A stretch of DNA of 64,000 nucleotides from Henckelia pumila (taxonomy: Eukaryota; Streptophyta; Magnoliopsida; Lamiales; Gesneriaceae), in assembly GCF_033568475.1 (NCBI RefSeq), contig NC_133121.1, forward strand, positions 191,234,664 through 191,298,663. The letters run 5' to 3'. Below the pieces are notes generated by a model. It did no database searches, was not told where the DNA came from, and saw nothing but the letters and a program-made list of their open reading frames with translations. A program made the position numbers and the translations under genes. This document shows, piece after piece, positions 36,069 through 48,366 of the stretch (position 1 is the stretch's first letter; each line of letters starts with the position of its first letter).

Positions 36069-38153
36069 TGTGGGGACCTCGGGTTGCTAATTTCATCTTA
36101 GGGCAATTAAAGATTAATAAAATAATTAATCAAGTATTTAAAATAATATCAAACCAAGAGCTAAATAAAATGAAATACAGCACCTCGCTCGATCGGGCAA
36201 ACTCAGCCGATCGAGCGAGATAGAAATCCAAGCTCTCGGGTTGGGAAAATCTTTGGCCGCGCTCGATCCCACGAACTCACTCGATCGAGCGGGCCTCAAA
36301 ATAAAATTCTCTGTTTGAGAAAATCACATGTCGCGCTCGATCCGACGAATTCACCCGATCGAGCGGGCACTCTGCTTCAAAAATTCTGCAGAATCATGTT
36401 GTTGTCAAGTTTGGAAACACAATCCAAATCAATCAAAAACCAACTCAAGTCATGGTTTAACAGCTCTGGAACATGCATATATACATACATGAAATATCAA
36501 ACATAAATCCATGTGTTCCTTACATCAAATGGAACATTAGAAAGACATTAACCACAAGCTACAAAAAGTATCAAAATGTGTACTTCAAGTCTTAAGTTTC
36601 ATAACAAGTTTGAAGATATCTAAGGTACATCATTTCAGCTAAAACCTGAGTCCTCACGTGCTAAACTCTTTCCTGAGCTGTCAATGACGTCTCTGACTAG
36701 CTCCTGCCCCCTCTGTTGCCATGCACACATACAAAACAAAGCAACATCCTGATAAACTCCGGTGAGAAATCATTCTCAGTATAATCGACATATATAAAGT
36801 GTTAAATAAATCATATCGACTCTAATCATAATCGACTCAACAATAGAGTAAATAACGCATATATCAATCAAGAATTGATTCATATAACGTCGTTGCCATC
36901 AAGACTCGTAACCGATCTTGACATGGATATCCATCTATCGTAGTCATTCTGGAATAGAAAATAAGGTCGCCTCCGATCTCGGCATAGAATCAATTCAATA
37001 TCATATCATATCATCATCGTAATCATATCGACTCAAAGATCCACTACCTAAGATGGATCGACAACATCAAAATCAAATCAAAACAATAAACAAGTATGTG
37101 ATTTTGGCGGGATAACTCAAGAAGCTTCATTCTCGAGTTTCAAATCTCTGACTCGCGATGTCGTCATATACCTTCTGGTTTTCTCGGTTTTGAACGCTTC
37201 AAATCTGAAAAATAGCATCAAAACATTCATATCAAACTTCATTCAACTCTATCATTTCAAAATTGATTCAAAATCATCAATATATCTTCAATCAAAATAA
37301 CTTCAACCTCGGCTTCTTCTTCTTCTTCGGTTCGAATTCAAGTTCTTGAGTCGTTAGCCTTCAAACTAGTCTGAAATTGAAGAATAAAAATACTACAACT
37401 TCAACATCATCTCAAAGAACGTCTCAGCTTAATCATCGGCTATCAAAACGCTATCAAAACATGAATCGACAGCGTAGCGACTGAAAATCGGTAACCGACA
37501 AAATATCGAAATCAATATCAATCTCATATACTTCAAATCAACATGTAGCAGCAAGATAACATCATATATCCTCATATCAGCAGCTATAATCATCAACTAT
37601 AAGCTGGAATTCATGATTATATACAAATAAGATAAACTCTTCGATCCGGTTTCGAATATATCGCGCATATAAACCTCAAGAACATACATAGAGCATAAAA
37701 TCTGATCTCTGCAACATTTCAATCTTCAAACCATGCCAAAATAATAAAAACTTATACTAGATCGAAGCCCTTGTCGCAAGGATTTCAGAACAATTTTCGA
37801 AATTGAAATCGGACGATCGGATCAAAAGTTACGGGGTTTTGAAAATCAGAAAAGCAAAGAGAAAGGAAGGTCTCGGCTCTTTGTTCTGAATTTCTGAATT
37901 GAATATCACACATACACGCATACATGCTGAATAAGCAATAATAATCTGATAACTTCAAGCCAAATTTCATTTTAGCCCCTCAATTCTTCAGTATTTGCAA
38001 TTCGGTCATCGGCCCTTTTTTAAATTCAATTTCAATCCTAAATAATTTAAGAATATTCGAATTTAAATCAAAACTCTAAATATTCCCAAATTAAATATGC
38101 TCGGATTAAAATTAAATAGTATCGGATTAAATCAATTAATCTCGGGCCTTACA
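36069..38153 (-). mobile_element. Solo LTR C, same family as LTR A
   Basis: 2085 bp, TGTGGGGACC to GGGCCTTACA in plus orientation, flanked by GCTTC at 36064-36068 and 38154-38158. On the minus strand it starts TGTAAGGCCCGAG like LTR A and carries the same GGCAACAG.GGGGCAGG element (near 36715) and the three-hairpin cluster near its 3' end. No coding sequence. It is the youngest event that can be ordered in its host LTR. Confidence 0.9.
36183..36365 (-). repeat. Three tandem hairpins near the 3' end of solo LTR C
   Basis: First: a perfect 13-bp stem CTCGCTCGATCGG with CCGATCGAGCGAG. Second and third: CGCTCGATC...GATCGAGCG with 12-16 base loops containing 'cgaactca' or 'cgaattca'. Spacing (about 70 bp) matches LTR A. 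Confidence 0.9.
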
Positions 38154-38322
38154 GCTTCTAAACTGATCGGAGGCTCCGATCATGAGTTCGGAAGCTCCGA
38201 ACTATCCTTAGTCAAAAACTTTTCATATTTTGTTCGATTAATTCCAAATTTAGCCCCTAATCCATGCTTAACCAATTTTACTTAATTAATCTAGTAAAAT
38301 GAAGTCGGGCTACTACAAATAT

Positions 38323-39934
38323 ACACCTTTAGTGAAACCTCAAAGGAGACTAAACCCGAAGATGCAGGAGGTAGTGAAAGCCGAAACAATTAAATTACTG
38401 GATGCATGTATTATCTATCCTATCTCTGACAGTGCATGGGTAAGTCCAATTCAATTTGTTCCTAAGAAAAGTGGTATAACTGTGGTGAAAAATGAGAAAA
38501 AATGAATTGAAACCCACAAGGACTGTGACGGGATGGCGTTTGTGCATTGTTATAGGAAATTAAATGACGCCACCCGTAAAGACCATTTTCCCCTTCCCTT
38601 CATAGATCAAATGCTTGAGAGATTAGCGAGTCATGAGTTTTATTATTTTTTGGATGGGTATTCGTGATATAACCAGATTATGATTGCACCTCAAGATCAA
38701 GAGAAAACTACTTTCACTTGTACTTATGGTACTTTTGCATATAGAAAAATTTCATTTGGATTATGTAACGCACCAGCCACATTTCAAAGATTCATGACTG
38801 CAATTTTTCATGACATGATTGAATTTTTTTTTTTGAGATATTCATGGATGATTTTTCTATTTTTGGATCTTCTTTTGATGAGTGTCTGAAAAATTTACGT
38901 ATGGTTTTGTTGCGGTTGCGGTATGAGGAGACTAACCTGGTATTAAATTGGGAGACGTATCATTTTATGGTGCAGGAAGGTATAGTGCTTGGGCACAAAA
39001 TTTCTGAACAGGGAATTGAAGTAGATAGAGCGAAGGTGGAGGTCATAAAAAATTTACCTCCACCGAATTCCATAAAGGGAGTTAGGAGTTTCTTAGGGCA
39101 CGCTGATTTTTATCGGTGATTTATTAAAGATTTTTCAAAAATTTCTAAGCCCTTTTCTTCTTTATTGATGAAAGATATGCCTTTTTATTTCAACTCTAAT
39201 CGTGTGCAGGCATTCGAGGTACTGTAAGAGCGATTAGTGAAAGCTCCTGTCTTGGTGGCCCCTGACTAGGATCTGCCTATCGAGGTAATGTGTGATGCTA
39301 GTGATACAGCTGTAGGTATTGTCTTGGGTCAGAGGGAAAACAAGGTATTCCATACTATTTACTATGCAAGTAAAACTTTAGATGAAGTTCAACTGAAGTA
39401 TGCCACTACCAAAAAAGAATTACTCGCTATAGTATTCATGTTTGATAAGTTTCATTCTTACCTTTCTTTTTATCAAAGGTCATTGTGTACACCGATCACT
39501 CAGCATTAAAATTTTTGCTTGCTAAGAAGGATGCTTAGCCTAGATTGATTTAGTGGATTTTAATTGCTGGAATAATTTGATTTAGAAATAAAAGACAAGA
39601 AAGGTGTAGAGAATGTGGTGGCTGATAACTTTTCTAGGCTTGAATACATGAGTGAGGAAAATGAAAATAAAGAGGGTGACATAGATGATTGGTTTCCGGA
39701 TGAGCAATTATTCACACTTAATGATATGCAAATTTTGCTAATCTAATTATCTTGTCACAGACACACTTCTACCAAATTTATCATTTCACCAACGAAAGAA
39801 ATTCTTATCGGACGTGAAATATTATTTTGGGAGGAACCAATTTTGTTTAAAATTTGTGCAGATTCCATGATTCGAAGGCGCGTGTTTGAAGAAGATATGT
39901 GGTTGATCTTGAGCCACTGCCACGATTGTGAGAT
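38323..39934 (+). pseudogene. Athila-like RT, RNase H and integrase stub
   Basis: Resumes after the insertion: PLVKPQRRLNPKMQEVVKAE, YPISDSAWVSPIQFVPKK, then a degraded 'CIDYRKLN' equivalent, TTFTCTYGTFAYRKISFGLC, the catalytic block as FMDDFSIFG (about 38840), IVLGHKISEQGIEVDRAKVE, VRSFLGHADFYR, RNase H VMCDASDTAVGIVLGQREN (about 39285) and YATTKKELLAIVF, then GVENVVADNFSRLE and the integrase zinc-binding lead RKKFLSDVKYYFWEEP and ILSHCHDC (to about 39925). The catalytic core of integrase is absent: the frame runs directly into LTR sequence at about 39935. Stops and shifts are present at 38503, 38666, 38887, 39117 and elsewhere. Confidence 0.88.
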
Positions 39935-41003
39935 AGGCGATATGATAGAAAAAGAAAGCTGGGACATAAGTTTTTTCGCCTAGGCGCAATACGGAGGATT
40001 AAAAAGGAAATTTTATTTTGGAAATTAAAGAAGGAAAGATGAAAGTTGGGGACTCTTGTCAAATAAAAGAGTCGAGGAATAGGGTTACAAAGGAACTTCT
40101 GACGGCTGCAATCAGGGAAGGCGAGAGACGAAGTGAAGAGAAGCGACGAACTAGCGTGAAGCGTTCATTATTGTTCAAAAACTTCTTCTAGTTAATTCTA
40201 AGTATAAATTCTGGATTTTGATGTATGTTATGGATTCTATGCATAGCTAAACTTATTTTGTTGGGATTTAGGGAATACAACCCCAACTTTTGACTCTTGA
40301 ATATTGATTTTCAACTCTTGACAAGTGTTTAATTATGTTATTGGTTTGATTCGAATTGTACGTTGAAGCATAGCTAACTTCTTCAATATTTTATATTGTA
40401 ATATATTTCGAAAGAAAAATTCATGATATGAACAAATAACATAATTCATGGATCTACAATTTACATAGACATATGAAATTGGATATATGTTGATAGTAAT
40501 AGTCCAATAGATCGAAAACTAAGAGATTCCAAGAAACATTCATGCAATCATCTGTGATAAATAATTGAAGATATTTAATTATTTCATAGTATTGAATTAG
40601 TTTAGCATAACTTGAAAGAGTGTGTTAATAAATTAGGGAATCTTGTCAAAAAATGAGTCAATTGTTGGAATTGATTATCGGAGTCAAATAGGGGAAGGTG
40701 AACCGAAATCTCAACATCTTCATTAAATATTTGAATTTAATTCTTTGAAGAGTTATTCATGATTTTTATTGATCTAGCATTTAATTATTTCTTTGCAAAT
40801 AGTAGTTTAGTATAATCAAAACTCAATTTTCGTGAAGGTTGCTAGAGGAGAATATTAAAGTAAAAATTATGCAAAACAGTCTCTGTGGACGATACTCGTA
40901 CTCATACATTATATTATAACTTGAATCGTGTACTTGCGATTATTTCGAGCATGAAAGCCATATTTATTTTCTAGATTCTTACAGTTCAAGAAAAGCTCGA
41001 TCA
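39935..41003 (+). repeat. Truncated 3' LTR of the Athila-like element
   Basis: Aligns with 19645-20712 of the 5' LTR, lacking the first ~285 bp. The junction word 'taggc' occurs at the corresponding place in the LTR, suggesting a microhomology-mediated deletion. It retains one CGCCTAGGCG palindrome (near 39980). Confidence 0.85.
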
Positions 41004-42855
41004 CTGACTCACCGAAAAATGATCCCGACTTAGCACTTGTGCTAGGGAACTTGTATCCCCTTCTTCAGGTATAGATACCTATACTCGAAAACTCTCATTT
41101 TGGGAAACCAGTAGTTTCTCAATAGCCTGGATGATCGGTTTTTGTAACATAGACAAAAACTGAGTGTAAGTTTAAGCATCCCGTGATTCGATTAGAGACG
41201 GTGCTCTTATCAACTGTTGTAGCCTACCCGCAACTTCTGCTTTTCAGACAAGCTTATTGAACTCGTTTTGAAACGTTTCAAGGTGTTATCTCAAATGCCT
41301 CTACATTTTCATGATGACATCGACATGATCGCTATCCATATCTTGTAAAAAACCTGCAAGAATGTTTTCATGAGATTTGATAATAACAATATCCAAAAAT
41401 ATTTTTGACATAAACCTTGTCATCTTAATATCATAGCCTTTTCTTGTTCATATTCGATTTTATTCTTTAAGAAAGCTTTAACCTATGTATTATCAACTTT
41501 CAAAGTGAATTTCTTTGCAAGTAAAAATAATGGTCATTTTTCAAAAGTTTTTTTGCTGCAAAGATTTCATTTTCATTTATATGTCATCTTGTTGTCTCTG
41601 CATCTGATAATAGACCACTGCAGTATCAGCATGATTGTCCCCCTTCCAGTGTTAGCTTTGTAAGGACTATCACCAATAGTCACTGATATCTGTTTATAAC
41701 AGCAATTCATCTTCATCTTGAGGTATAACCATTTTTGGGAGATTCTTGCAAATCTCATTTAATTGACTAAGGCCTCTATAGTGATCTTTTGTCCATACAA
41801 AATTAACCACTCCTAAGAAGCTTCGGAATTGCTTCTTATCTTTGAGATTCTCCGGAAATTCTGCACCTTTTTTATAATATGTTTCTAATTATACTCCAAC
41901 AAATTCAATTTTTCTTTTAGCAATGACTTGCTTCTTTTCAGACAAAACCAATCTTTCTTTTGTACAAACTTTAGATAAAATCTTTAAATGTTTAGCATGT
42001 TCATTTATATTTTTACATGCTATTAAAATATCATCAATATGGACAAACATAAAATCAAGATAATCTTTAAACAAATTATCCATTTATTTTGTTGAAATAT
42101 TTGAGGTGTATTAGCCAATCTCATTGGTGATCGATACTTCTCAAATATAATGAGCTTGTGGTATGGAGAAAGCTGTGAATTGTTTTCTTTTTCTTCTTTC
42201 ATCCGAATCTGATAGAATCCAGACTTATAGTCAAATTTAAAGAATAAATTTATATTTCGTATACAACTGATTAAATAATATCTACTTGGTATGAAATACC
42301 CATCAAATTCCTAGATTTTATTTATTTCTTGGTAATTAATGACTAACCTAGATTTATTTCTATTGATTTCGCCGTAAATTCTTACCAAAAAGTTTGGACT
42401 GCTGTATAGTGATACCTCTACTTTGATTAATCCAAGGTCCAAAATATCCTTAATAATAATCTGCATATCGTCAATTAAGTTTATTGGGATATGCTTATAT
42501 TTAACAAACTCATATTTTTTGTATTCCTTAATTTTAAGGCTAGCTTGAAGTTGGCTTCTTTTCCAACATGCCAAAGGATCTACATTGTAATTTTTGTTGA
42601 TATTTTCTTGACATCTTCTAGGAATACCTTTGTTTCAAGCTCTACTTTTTTTTTTGGTGTAAAACTATCTTAAGAAACTCTTTTTTTTTTTTTTGTTGGA
42701 GTCTTGCACTGTTCTTATTTGGAGAATTGTTTCCATGAACATTCTGAAGCCCTTTATTTTTGGGTGCAGCGTATGGAACAGTAGAAGCAATTCCGATTTC
42801 TTTCAACGCATCAATCTCGAAGCCCTCTTGAGTTGCATTGCAGAGGGTTTTTTAA
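41004..42855 (-). mobile_element. Endogenous pararetrovirus fragment: polymerase region
   Basis: Minus strand, from right to left: an unassigned upstream stretch (42855-42640), the start of reverse transcriptase with LIKVEVSLYSSPNFLV and SRLVINYQEINK (42574-42311), a broken middle, the catalytic block as FVHIDDILIA with LVLSEKKQVIAKRKIEF (42083-41889), FLGVVNF in another frame (about 41800), then RNase H-like traces to about 41570 and an uncharacterised tail to 41004. The catalytic tyrosine position of YIDD/YVDD is His here. Multiple stops and shifts break every domain. No LTR flanks it, and the RT type is that of Caulimoviridae rather than Gypsy or Copia. It was split by the Athila-like element; the left half is at 18350-19360. 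Confidence 0.75.
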
Positions 42856-43774
42856 ATATTTATTTAATTAATATTTTAAATTATTCATTCATAGAATAAA
42901 AAAAATAAATAATTATCTTTGTAATTATATTTTTAAAAAATAAAAACAAAAATGTTGTCATCTACTTGTATCATATATTTATGTTAAAGTAAATTAGCTC
43001 ATGTCATATTTTCATGTAAAATGTCGATTTTATATGTGTGTATTAGAGTGTAATTTTAGTTTCACATCTTTCGCTGAATCAATCATCTAATATACTGGCT
43101 CAAAAAAAAAACTGGCTCAAAAAAAAAAAATCATCTAATATCATATAATTAAATGACTAATATTATTGTTACATTTTTATAATTATGTTGTTAAACACGT
43201 GTACATCAGTCATCAGTAATGATTTTTTTAAACAAATAAATTATAAATAAATAACAACGACACTAATAATTTAATTATATGATTTGATGAGAAAAACAAA
43301 AATTGATCATCAGATTATCAGAATATAGTCAGAAATCTATATAATTGATTCCACAAAAGATACAATACTAAAAATATCACCTCCTGAAAATATATACAAG
43401 ACTAAAATGAATATTTTACACGTATTTCTATTTTAATAAGTTTTATCATTTATGTAAGATAATAACATAAATATTTTTTTTTTTGAAGAATAATAACATA
43501 AATACTTAATTTATCATTATTTCTTGAAATGATTAAACTTTAAAGATAAGAAAACACGCAGAGAGTAACAGAGTAACAAATTTCAAATGAAACTCAATAA
43601 TTTATTAAAAATAATATTTGCAAATTTGATGCAGAACATTTGATGATGATGATCAACAAAGTATTCAAAATTTAGATATTTAAATAACCAATCCAACACC
43701 ATACATTTCCCAAGTCAAGCAAAGTATTAACTATTTGAACCAAAAAATAAAAAGGGAAAAAAAAAAAAAAAAAG
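42856..43774. other. AT-rich spacer downstream of OBE3
   Basis: Contains A/T runs and a local duplication of 'ctggctcaaaaaaaaaa' (43096-43130). No gene or element is recognised. The last ~150 bases are probably the OBE3 3' UTR. Confidence 0.5.
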
Positions 43775-46700
43775 TTACACAAGCTGTTGCTTTGTAGCTT
43801 CCATTCTCTTTAACAATCCTGAAATCTCAGACTGCATTCTTATCTTCATTTTATAGTAATCGTAATGCGAATTCTCCAATTCTTTGAGCTCCTCCAGTTT
43901 CTTCCTTTTCCTTTCCTCTGTCTCCGGTACTTGGAGTTTCGCGAGCTGAGATGCGTAGTCCTCTTCCAGTTTCTCGGTTTTGATCCTCATTATTTGCCTC
44001 AAACTCTCCACCTCTCCCAGCGCCTCATCCGCTCGGTTCTGGAACATTCTTGCTTCAGCTTCTTTCATTTTTACCAGATTCTCAAGGCTTTCCACACCGC
44101 CCTTTTTCACAGGCTTGACGGACCATTCATCCTGGATTGCCATGTTTTCGCAGGGATCAATTGGTCTTAATTCGTGTTGTCCACTTGAGGCATTCATGTT
44201 GTAGAAGGGTGTCTTTGGACTGAGAGAATTGGATTGTGGATGAGAGGAAGCAGCTTTTTCGAAACACTGTTGACTATTCGAAGCTTTTGTAGGCACTGGA
44301 GAAACGCCCAAGTCCGACAAACCATCCGCATCTGCAAATCAGAGAGGACAAATTTTCAAAGACGCAAATGGCTTTGCTGCTATTAAAATTAAAGCAATGT
44401 CCGAGTAGAACAAGCAAACAATCAGAAAAAAATCCCCACTTCGCAACATATATATATAATTTATAGACTTCTCACACCTAAAAATTATAGAAACACCACA
44501 TTCGGCTTACAAACTATCTCGAATTCAAGAAAGGTCGCATGTGAAGCATCATTCACAAACCAATCTTGAGTTTTTAGTCCATCGAATTAAATTTTCTACA
44601 AAAGCCCCTCACGAGTTCAATTTACAATGATGTAGTGTTATTTCTGACTCATGTTTCAACTTAGAAAAATTTCACCAACTACTAATAATATGTTCTGACT
44701 CGTGTTTCGGATGACAACATGCCAACAACTACTGATATGTGGCACAGTTTCTGCCTGGAGTGTTATAGAGTACGCGACACCAGACAAACTGTTAAAAGCA
44801 ACAAGAGACCCCAATGCCCATCAATTTAATTTAAATGACTAAAAGGGCGAAACAAACGGATTTGTGCTTTTTGCATTGAACTTTTTATTCAGCAAGTCGA
44901 TTAACATTAAGAAGATTCTTTGGGCGGACGAAATCTACCAATTCTATCTTCTCGCAATTCTATTATGCCAACCATATTACTATTGGTATCAATTCAAAAT
45001 ATATGATACAGCACTTTAATGTCTATTCGCGCTATTTTTATGTAGAATCACAAAATTTTAAAGCTGAATGTGTCACAACCCAATAAATTTTCTAGTTTTC
45101 GTCAATGAAGTTAAAAAGCTCGAATCTAATAGCGATCAGAAACTACCCGAAAATGAACATATGTACAGTGTCATCATCATCACCTAACATGCCTGTCCTG
45201 GACCTGATTTCCAGGTCAAACATATCTAACATTCGACTCAAGTCAATTTTAACAAGCCAATATACCAGACATGTTTGTGGCCCATTGCATCAGAAAAAGG
45301 AGAAATTAATGGGCAAGCAAACCAGCATATTGTTAGCTAGTAACACACTGGAAGAAGTTAAGAGAGTCTATTCATAAACTTACAGTCGAAAAACTGGAAC
45401 ATGAGATTGCAAACATCGGAAGGACCTAATGCTTTGTTCTCAAGTTTCGAGAGCATCTCATTTGCCGCGAAATGAAGTTCCTTGCCCTTCCGATCTTCGC
45501 TTCCCTGAAAGATTTTGCTCACACAGTCGAGCTCCTTTATCAGTGTTCCAACACTCCAGTTCTTGGCACATGACACAAAGGCCTCCTTAATGAATCCAAA
45601 CATCTCAGAAGCATGGTCACATCCAAGGCAGTAAAATTGCATCTCGGTTTTCCCCAAAAGCCCCTTCAAACTAGGTCCAGGTTTAATGATATTCCTTTGA
45701 AGTCCACAGGCGGCATGGCACCAGTGTGAACAGACGTCGCAGCCAACCCAACCGCAAGTGTTGTTGGCGCAGTCGAAGTTCAAACATACAGGACACATAC
45801 ACTCACTGCAGAATCCCTTCTTCGTAGAGCAAATCTTGCAGTCACAGTCATCTACAGGCAATAATCTCTTGCAATTGATGTTTCGGCACCTTTCTAGAAT
45901 GTAAATATCCACTAATTCTGAAGTCGTAAGCCCGTTCCTTCCATTCAGAAAGCTTCCAAGCCCCATCTTTATAGCAACCAGAATTTCAAGATGGCTCTTT
46001 TGGCACTTGGAGAGAGTCTCCTTGGTAAGATCAGACCGCCTCTCGAGTCTCTTCTGGAGGCCGACCAATTCATCTTTCTTTTCTGGATTAGCAATGATAT
46101 TCTTCAAGTTTTCTTTAGTAGACTCAAGTGTTTCATCTGTAAGCTCCTGAATTATCTGAGCCATGACAGGAATAGACTCTGATACAATTTCCCTAAGTAT
46201 TCTCTCAGGCCGAGAACGCTTACGCTCTTTCCCAACCTCCGAGTCCCTCAAATTCTCCAAACCCCTCCCTCTCGAATCTCCAGACTGGCCGTCCATTCTC
46301 GGCCTGGCCGGTAATTCCGAAGGATAAAACGAAAGATTCTCCGAGCTTTTCGTCCTATAAAAACTATTATTCAGTGAATCCTTATTGAACCCACCACGAT
46401 TCCCCATCCCTAAACCTCCATCACAGCCATGATTGGACAATGCAACAGTCCCATCTCCAATCGGCCTAAACCGGCTATGCACCGACCCATTAGTCCCCTC
46501 CCCACAATTCCAAATCTGATCACCCTCCCTCCGATGACTCCCCATCGAGTACTCATTGTTCTCAGTCGAGTTCATCGTGAGCGAGCAACTCGGGTTATGC
46601 GACACCGCGTGCGAATACGAGCACGATAGCGAGTACGTCGTCTGTGCATTATTAAACGACGGCCCGACAGACTGCACACTCCTAATAGGCCCGAGCCGGG

Positions 46701-47196
46701 ACGGAAAATCCCCATGCTGAACACGATTAGACCCAGTATTGAACTGGGAAACTTCCGGAAGTGCCAAAGAAAGATCCAAAGACTCAACCTTAGCCTTCTT
46801 CTCCCTATTTTCTCCCACTGTTTCCCCATTTTCGGCCTCCCTTTTAGATGAACTACCTCTGTTATCATTCAACTGAAGAAAATCTCTTTCCACCCAAATA
46901 CCACCACCCCCCTCGATCTGACCCTGAATCTCCTTCCCCTTTAATCCAGAACTCAATTTCTCCAACGAATTAAGCAAATTGTTCCCCGAGATATCACTCT
47001 CAGGCAACCCCAGTTTGGAGCTCTCGCAGAGGTAGCTAAGAGTCAGCTCCTGAAACCCGGAGCTTCCAATCCTTTTACCCCTTTCATCGAACCCACCAGA
47101 GCGATTTCCTCCAAGAAAATCAATACCCTTTTCTTGAAACTCCATTTTCTCATCTGGGCTCACCTTATTTCTGCCATCTTCCCTCATCACGGTCAA
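43775..47196 (-). CDS. OBE3: OBERON/TITANIA PHD-finger protein, OBE3-like
   Basis: Two exons on the minus strand: 47196-45384 (604 codons plus 1 base) and 44331-43775, joined in phase (TTCGACT|AT..); total 789 residues. The N-terminal ~320 residues are Ser/Asn/Gly-rich with an EAR-like LDLSLALP at 140-147. Residues 325-435 are the conserved OBE helical region (RPERILREIVSESIPVMAQI; TSELVDIYILERCRNINC). The Cys/His-rich PHD finger spans about 437-526 (CPVCLNFDCANNTCGW, CDVCSHWCHAACGLQ, FYCLGCDH). A long coiled coil fills about 685-785. OBERON proteins are nuclear chromatin-associated regulators needed for root and shoot meristem establishment, acting as hetero-oligomers through the coiled coil. 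Length and the PHD/coiled-coil split favour OBE3 (TITANIA1) over the shorter OBE1/2. The 5' UTR carries a (GA)12 microsatellite. The frame is intact. Confidence 0.93.
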
Positions 47197-47342
47197 CCTT
47201 CAATAAACAGCTCAAAATCAATAACCCAAAGCTGATAACATACACACACACACACGGATAATCTAGAGCAACAGCAGACGCGAAACTGGAGAGAATCTCA
47301 CGAGATTCGACTCAAAGTTTCGAGCTTTGGACTCCACGGCCA

Positions 47343-47366
47343 CTCTCTCTCTCTCTCTCTCTCTCT
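47343..47366. repeat. (CT)12 microsatellite in the OBE3 5' leader
   Basis: Read as (GA)n on the coding strand about 150 bases upstream of the OBE3 start codon. GA-rich leader repeats are common in plants and can bind GAGA-binding BPC proteins (known for the class, not shown here). Confidence 0.85.
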
Positions 47367-47599
47367 GGTTTGTGTATATTTTGTGATTTCACAACGGCTT
47401 AATTCTTTTTCCCCTTCTTCAAAGTCTTGTCTTTAACGCGTAAGTTAGCCAAGCGGAGACTGAAATGACGAGAATACCCCTGGATCAGGTCAAATTAACA
47501 CACTTGCCGTGATACAAATGTTTCCTAGTGGAGTTGTCCTGCTTAGTTGACTTTTTTTTGTTGGTGGAATGAAAATTAATATAAAACCTGGGATGACAC

Positions 47600-48326
47600 A
47601 TATATCTTTTATTATTCTTTTTCTATCATTTTAAGGGTAGATTTCAAATTAATACATGAGTAATATTTTAATGATAAATTTGGTAGATTTTAAGTTAAAA
47701 ATAGAATAATAATAATAATAATATAAAAATAAATAATCTCATATAATAAAAAATTAAATAAATAATTATAATTAATATAGTATGTGGTTTGATACATAAA
47801 GAATAGTTTGTTTGATTTGATTTGATTAATTAAATTTTAAATAAGATAATAAGATTATCATTTTAAATTTTTAAAATTAATAAAATTTTAATATTATTTA
47901 TTAAAAATAATATATTAATTTAAATTCAATATTTGATTCATGTAAAATAAATAATTAATTATTGCTTGATGTAAGATAAATATTTAGATATTAAACATAA
48001 GATTGGATAAGATAAATTATCAATTGATTAAGAATAAGGCTAAATGTACAACAAATATCATGTACAACGATATTTACAACAATAATTTTGTGTATTTAAT
48101 GTATCGTGATATTTTGATAAATTACATTCTTGTATTGAATTTTTTGTATTGTAATATTTCGTGTACAATTTTTGTTGTACATGTAATATCAATCATTGAT
48201 TAATAATATGACACTTCAAACGATATCTTATTGTATTGATAATGGAGTTAGATATAACCATATAAGAATTAGAAATACAAGACTAGATTTATGTTGATAA
48301 TAATGTATTGATCTCATTTTATATAC

Positions 48327-48332
<6 letters not shown>
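47600..48332. other. AT-rich spacer left of the TA-flanked element
   Basis: No element termini or coding potential recognised. 48047-48190 has a weak inverted theme ('atgtacaacgatatt' / 'gttgtacatgtaatat'). Confidence 0.4.

Positions 48333-48366
<34 letters not shown>

Larger units (their letters stand above)
28718..38317 (-). mobile_element. Tekay-like chromovirus (Gypsy), full length, antisense, with nested solo LTR
   Basis: Flanked by AATAT at 28713-28717 and 38318-38322. Both LTRs (28718-30206; 34771-36068 plus 38159-38317), a minus-strand tRNA-iMet-type primer site and a polypurine tract are present. Length is 9600 bp, or about 7.5 kb without the nested solo LTR. The coding order gag, protease, RT, RNase H, integrase, chromodomain is as expected for Ty3/Gypsy chromoviruses. 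Confidence 0.9.
34771..38317 (-). repeat. 5' LTR of the Tekay-like element, split by a solo LTR
   Basis: Parts 34771-36068 and 38159-38317 sum to about 1457 bp and align with 28718-30206. Its edge at 34771 reads TATAGTG where the other copy has TGTAGTG. GATCGGAAGCTCCGATC occurs intact at about 35862, 35909 and 35999, and a variant at about 38163. Confidence 0.88.
19361..41003 (+). mobile_element. Athila-like Gypsy retrotransposon, nested and internally deleted
   Basis: Bounded by the 5-bp duplication CTGAC (19356-19360 and 41004-41008). It has a 5' LTR, primer-binding site, gag, protease, RT, RNase H and an integrase stub fused to a truncated 3' LTR. It carries two nested insertions: 22771-28079 and 28718-38317. 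Removing them and their duplications leaves about 6.7 kb. The missing part is most of integrase, the region beyond it, and the first ~285 bp of the 3' LTR. Confidence 0.88.

Noticed and set aside
45991..46868. Open frames inside OBE3
   Set aside because: They are antisense or alternate-frame shadows of the 789-residue protein.
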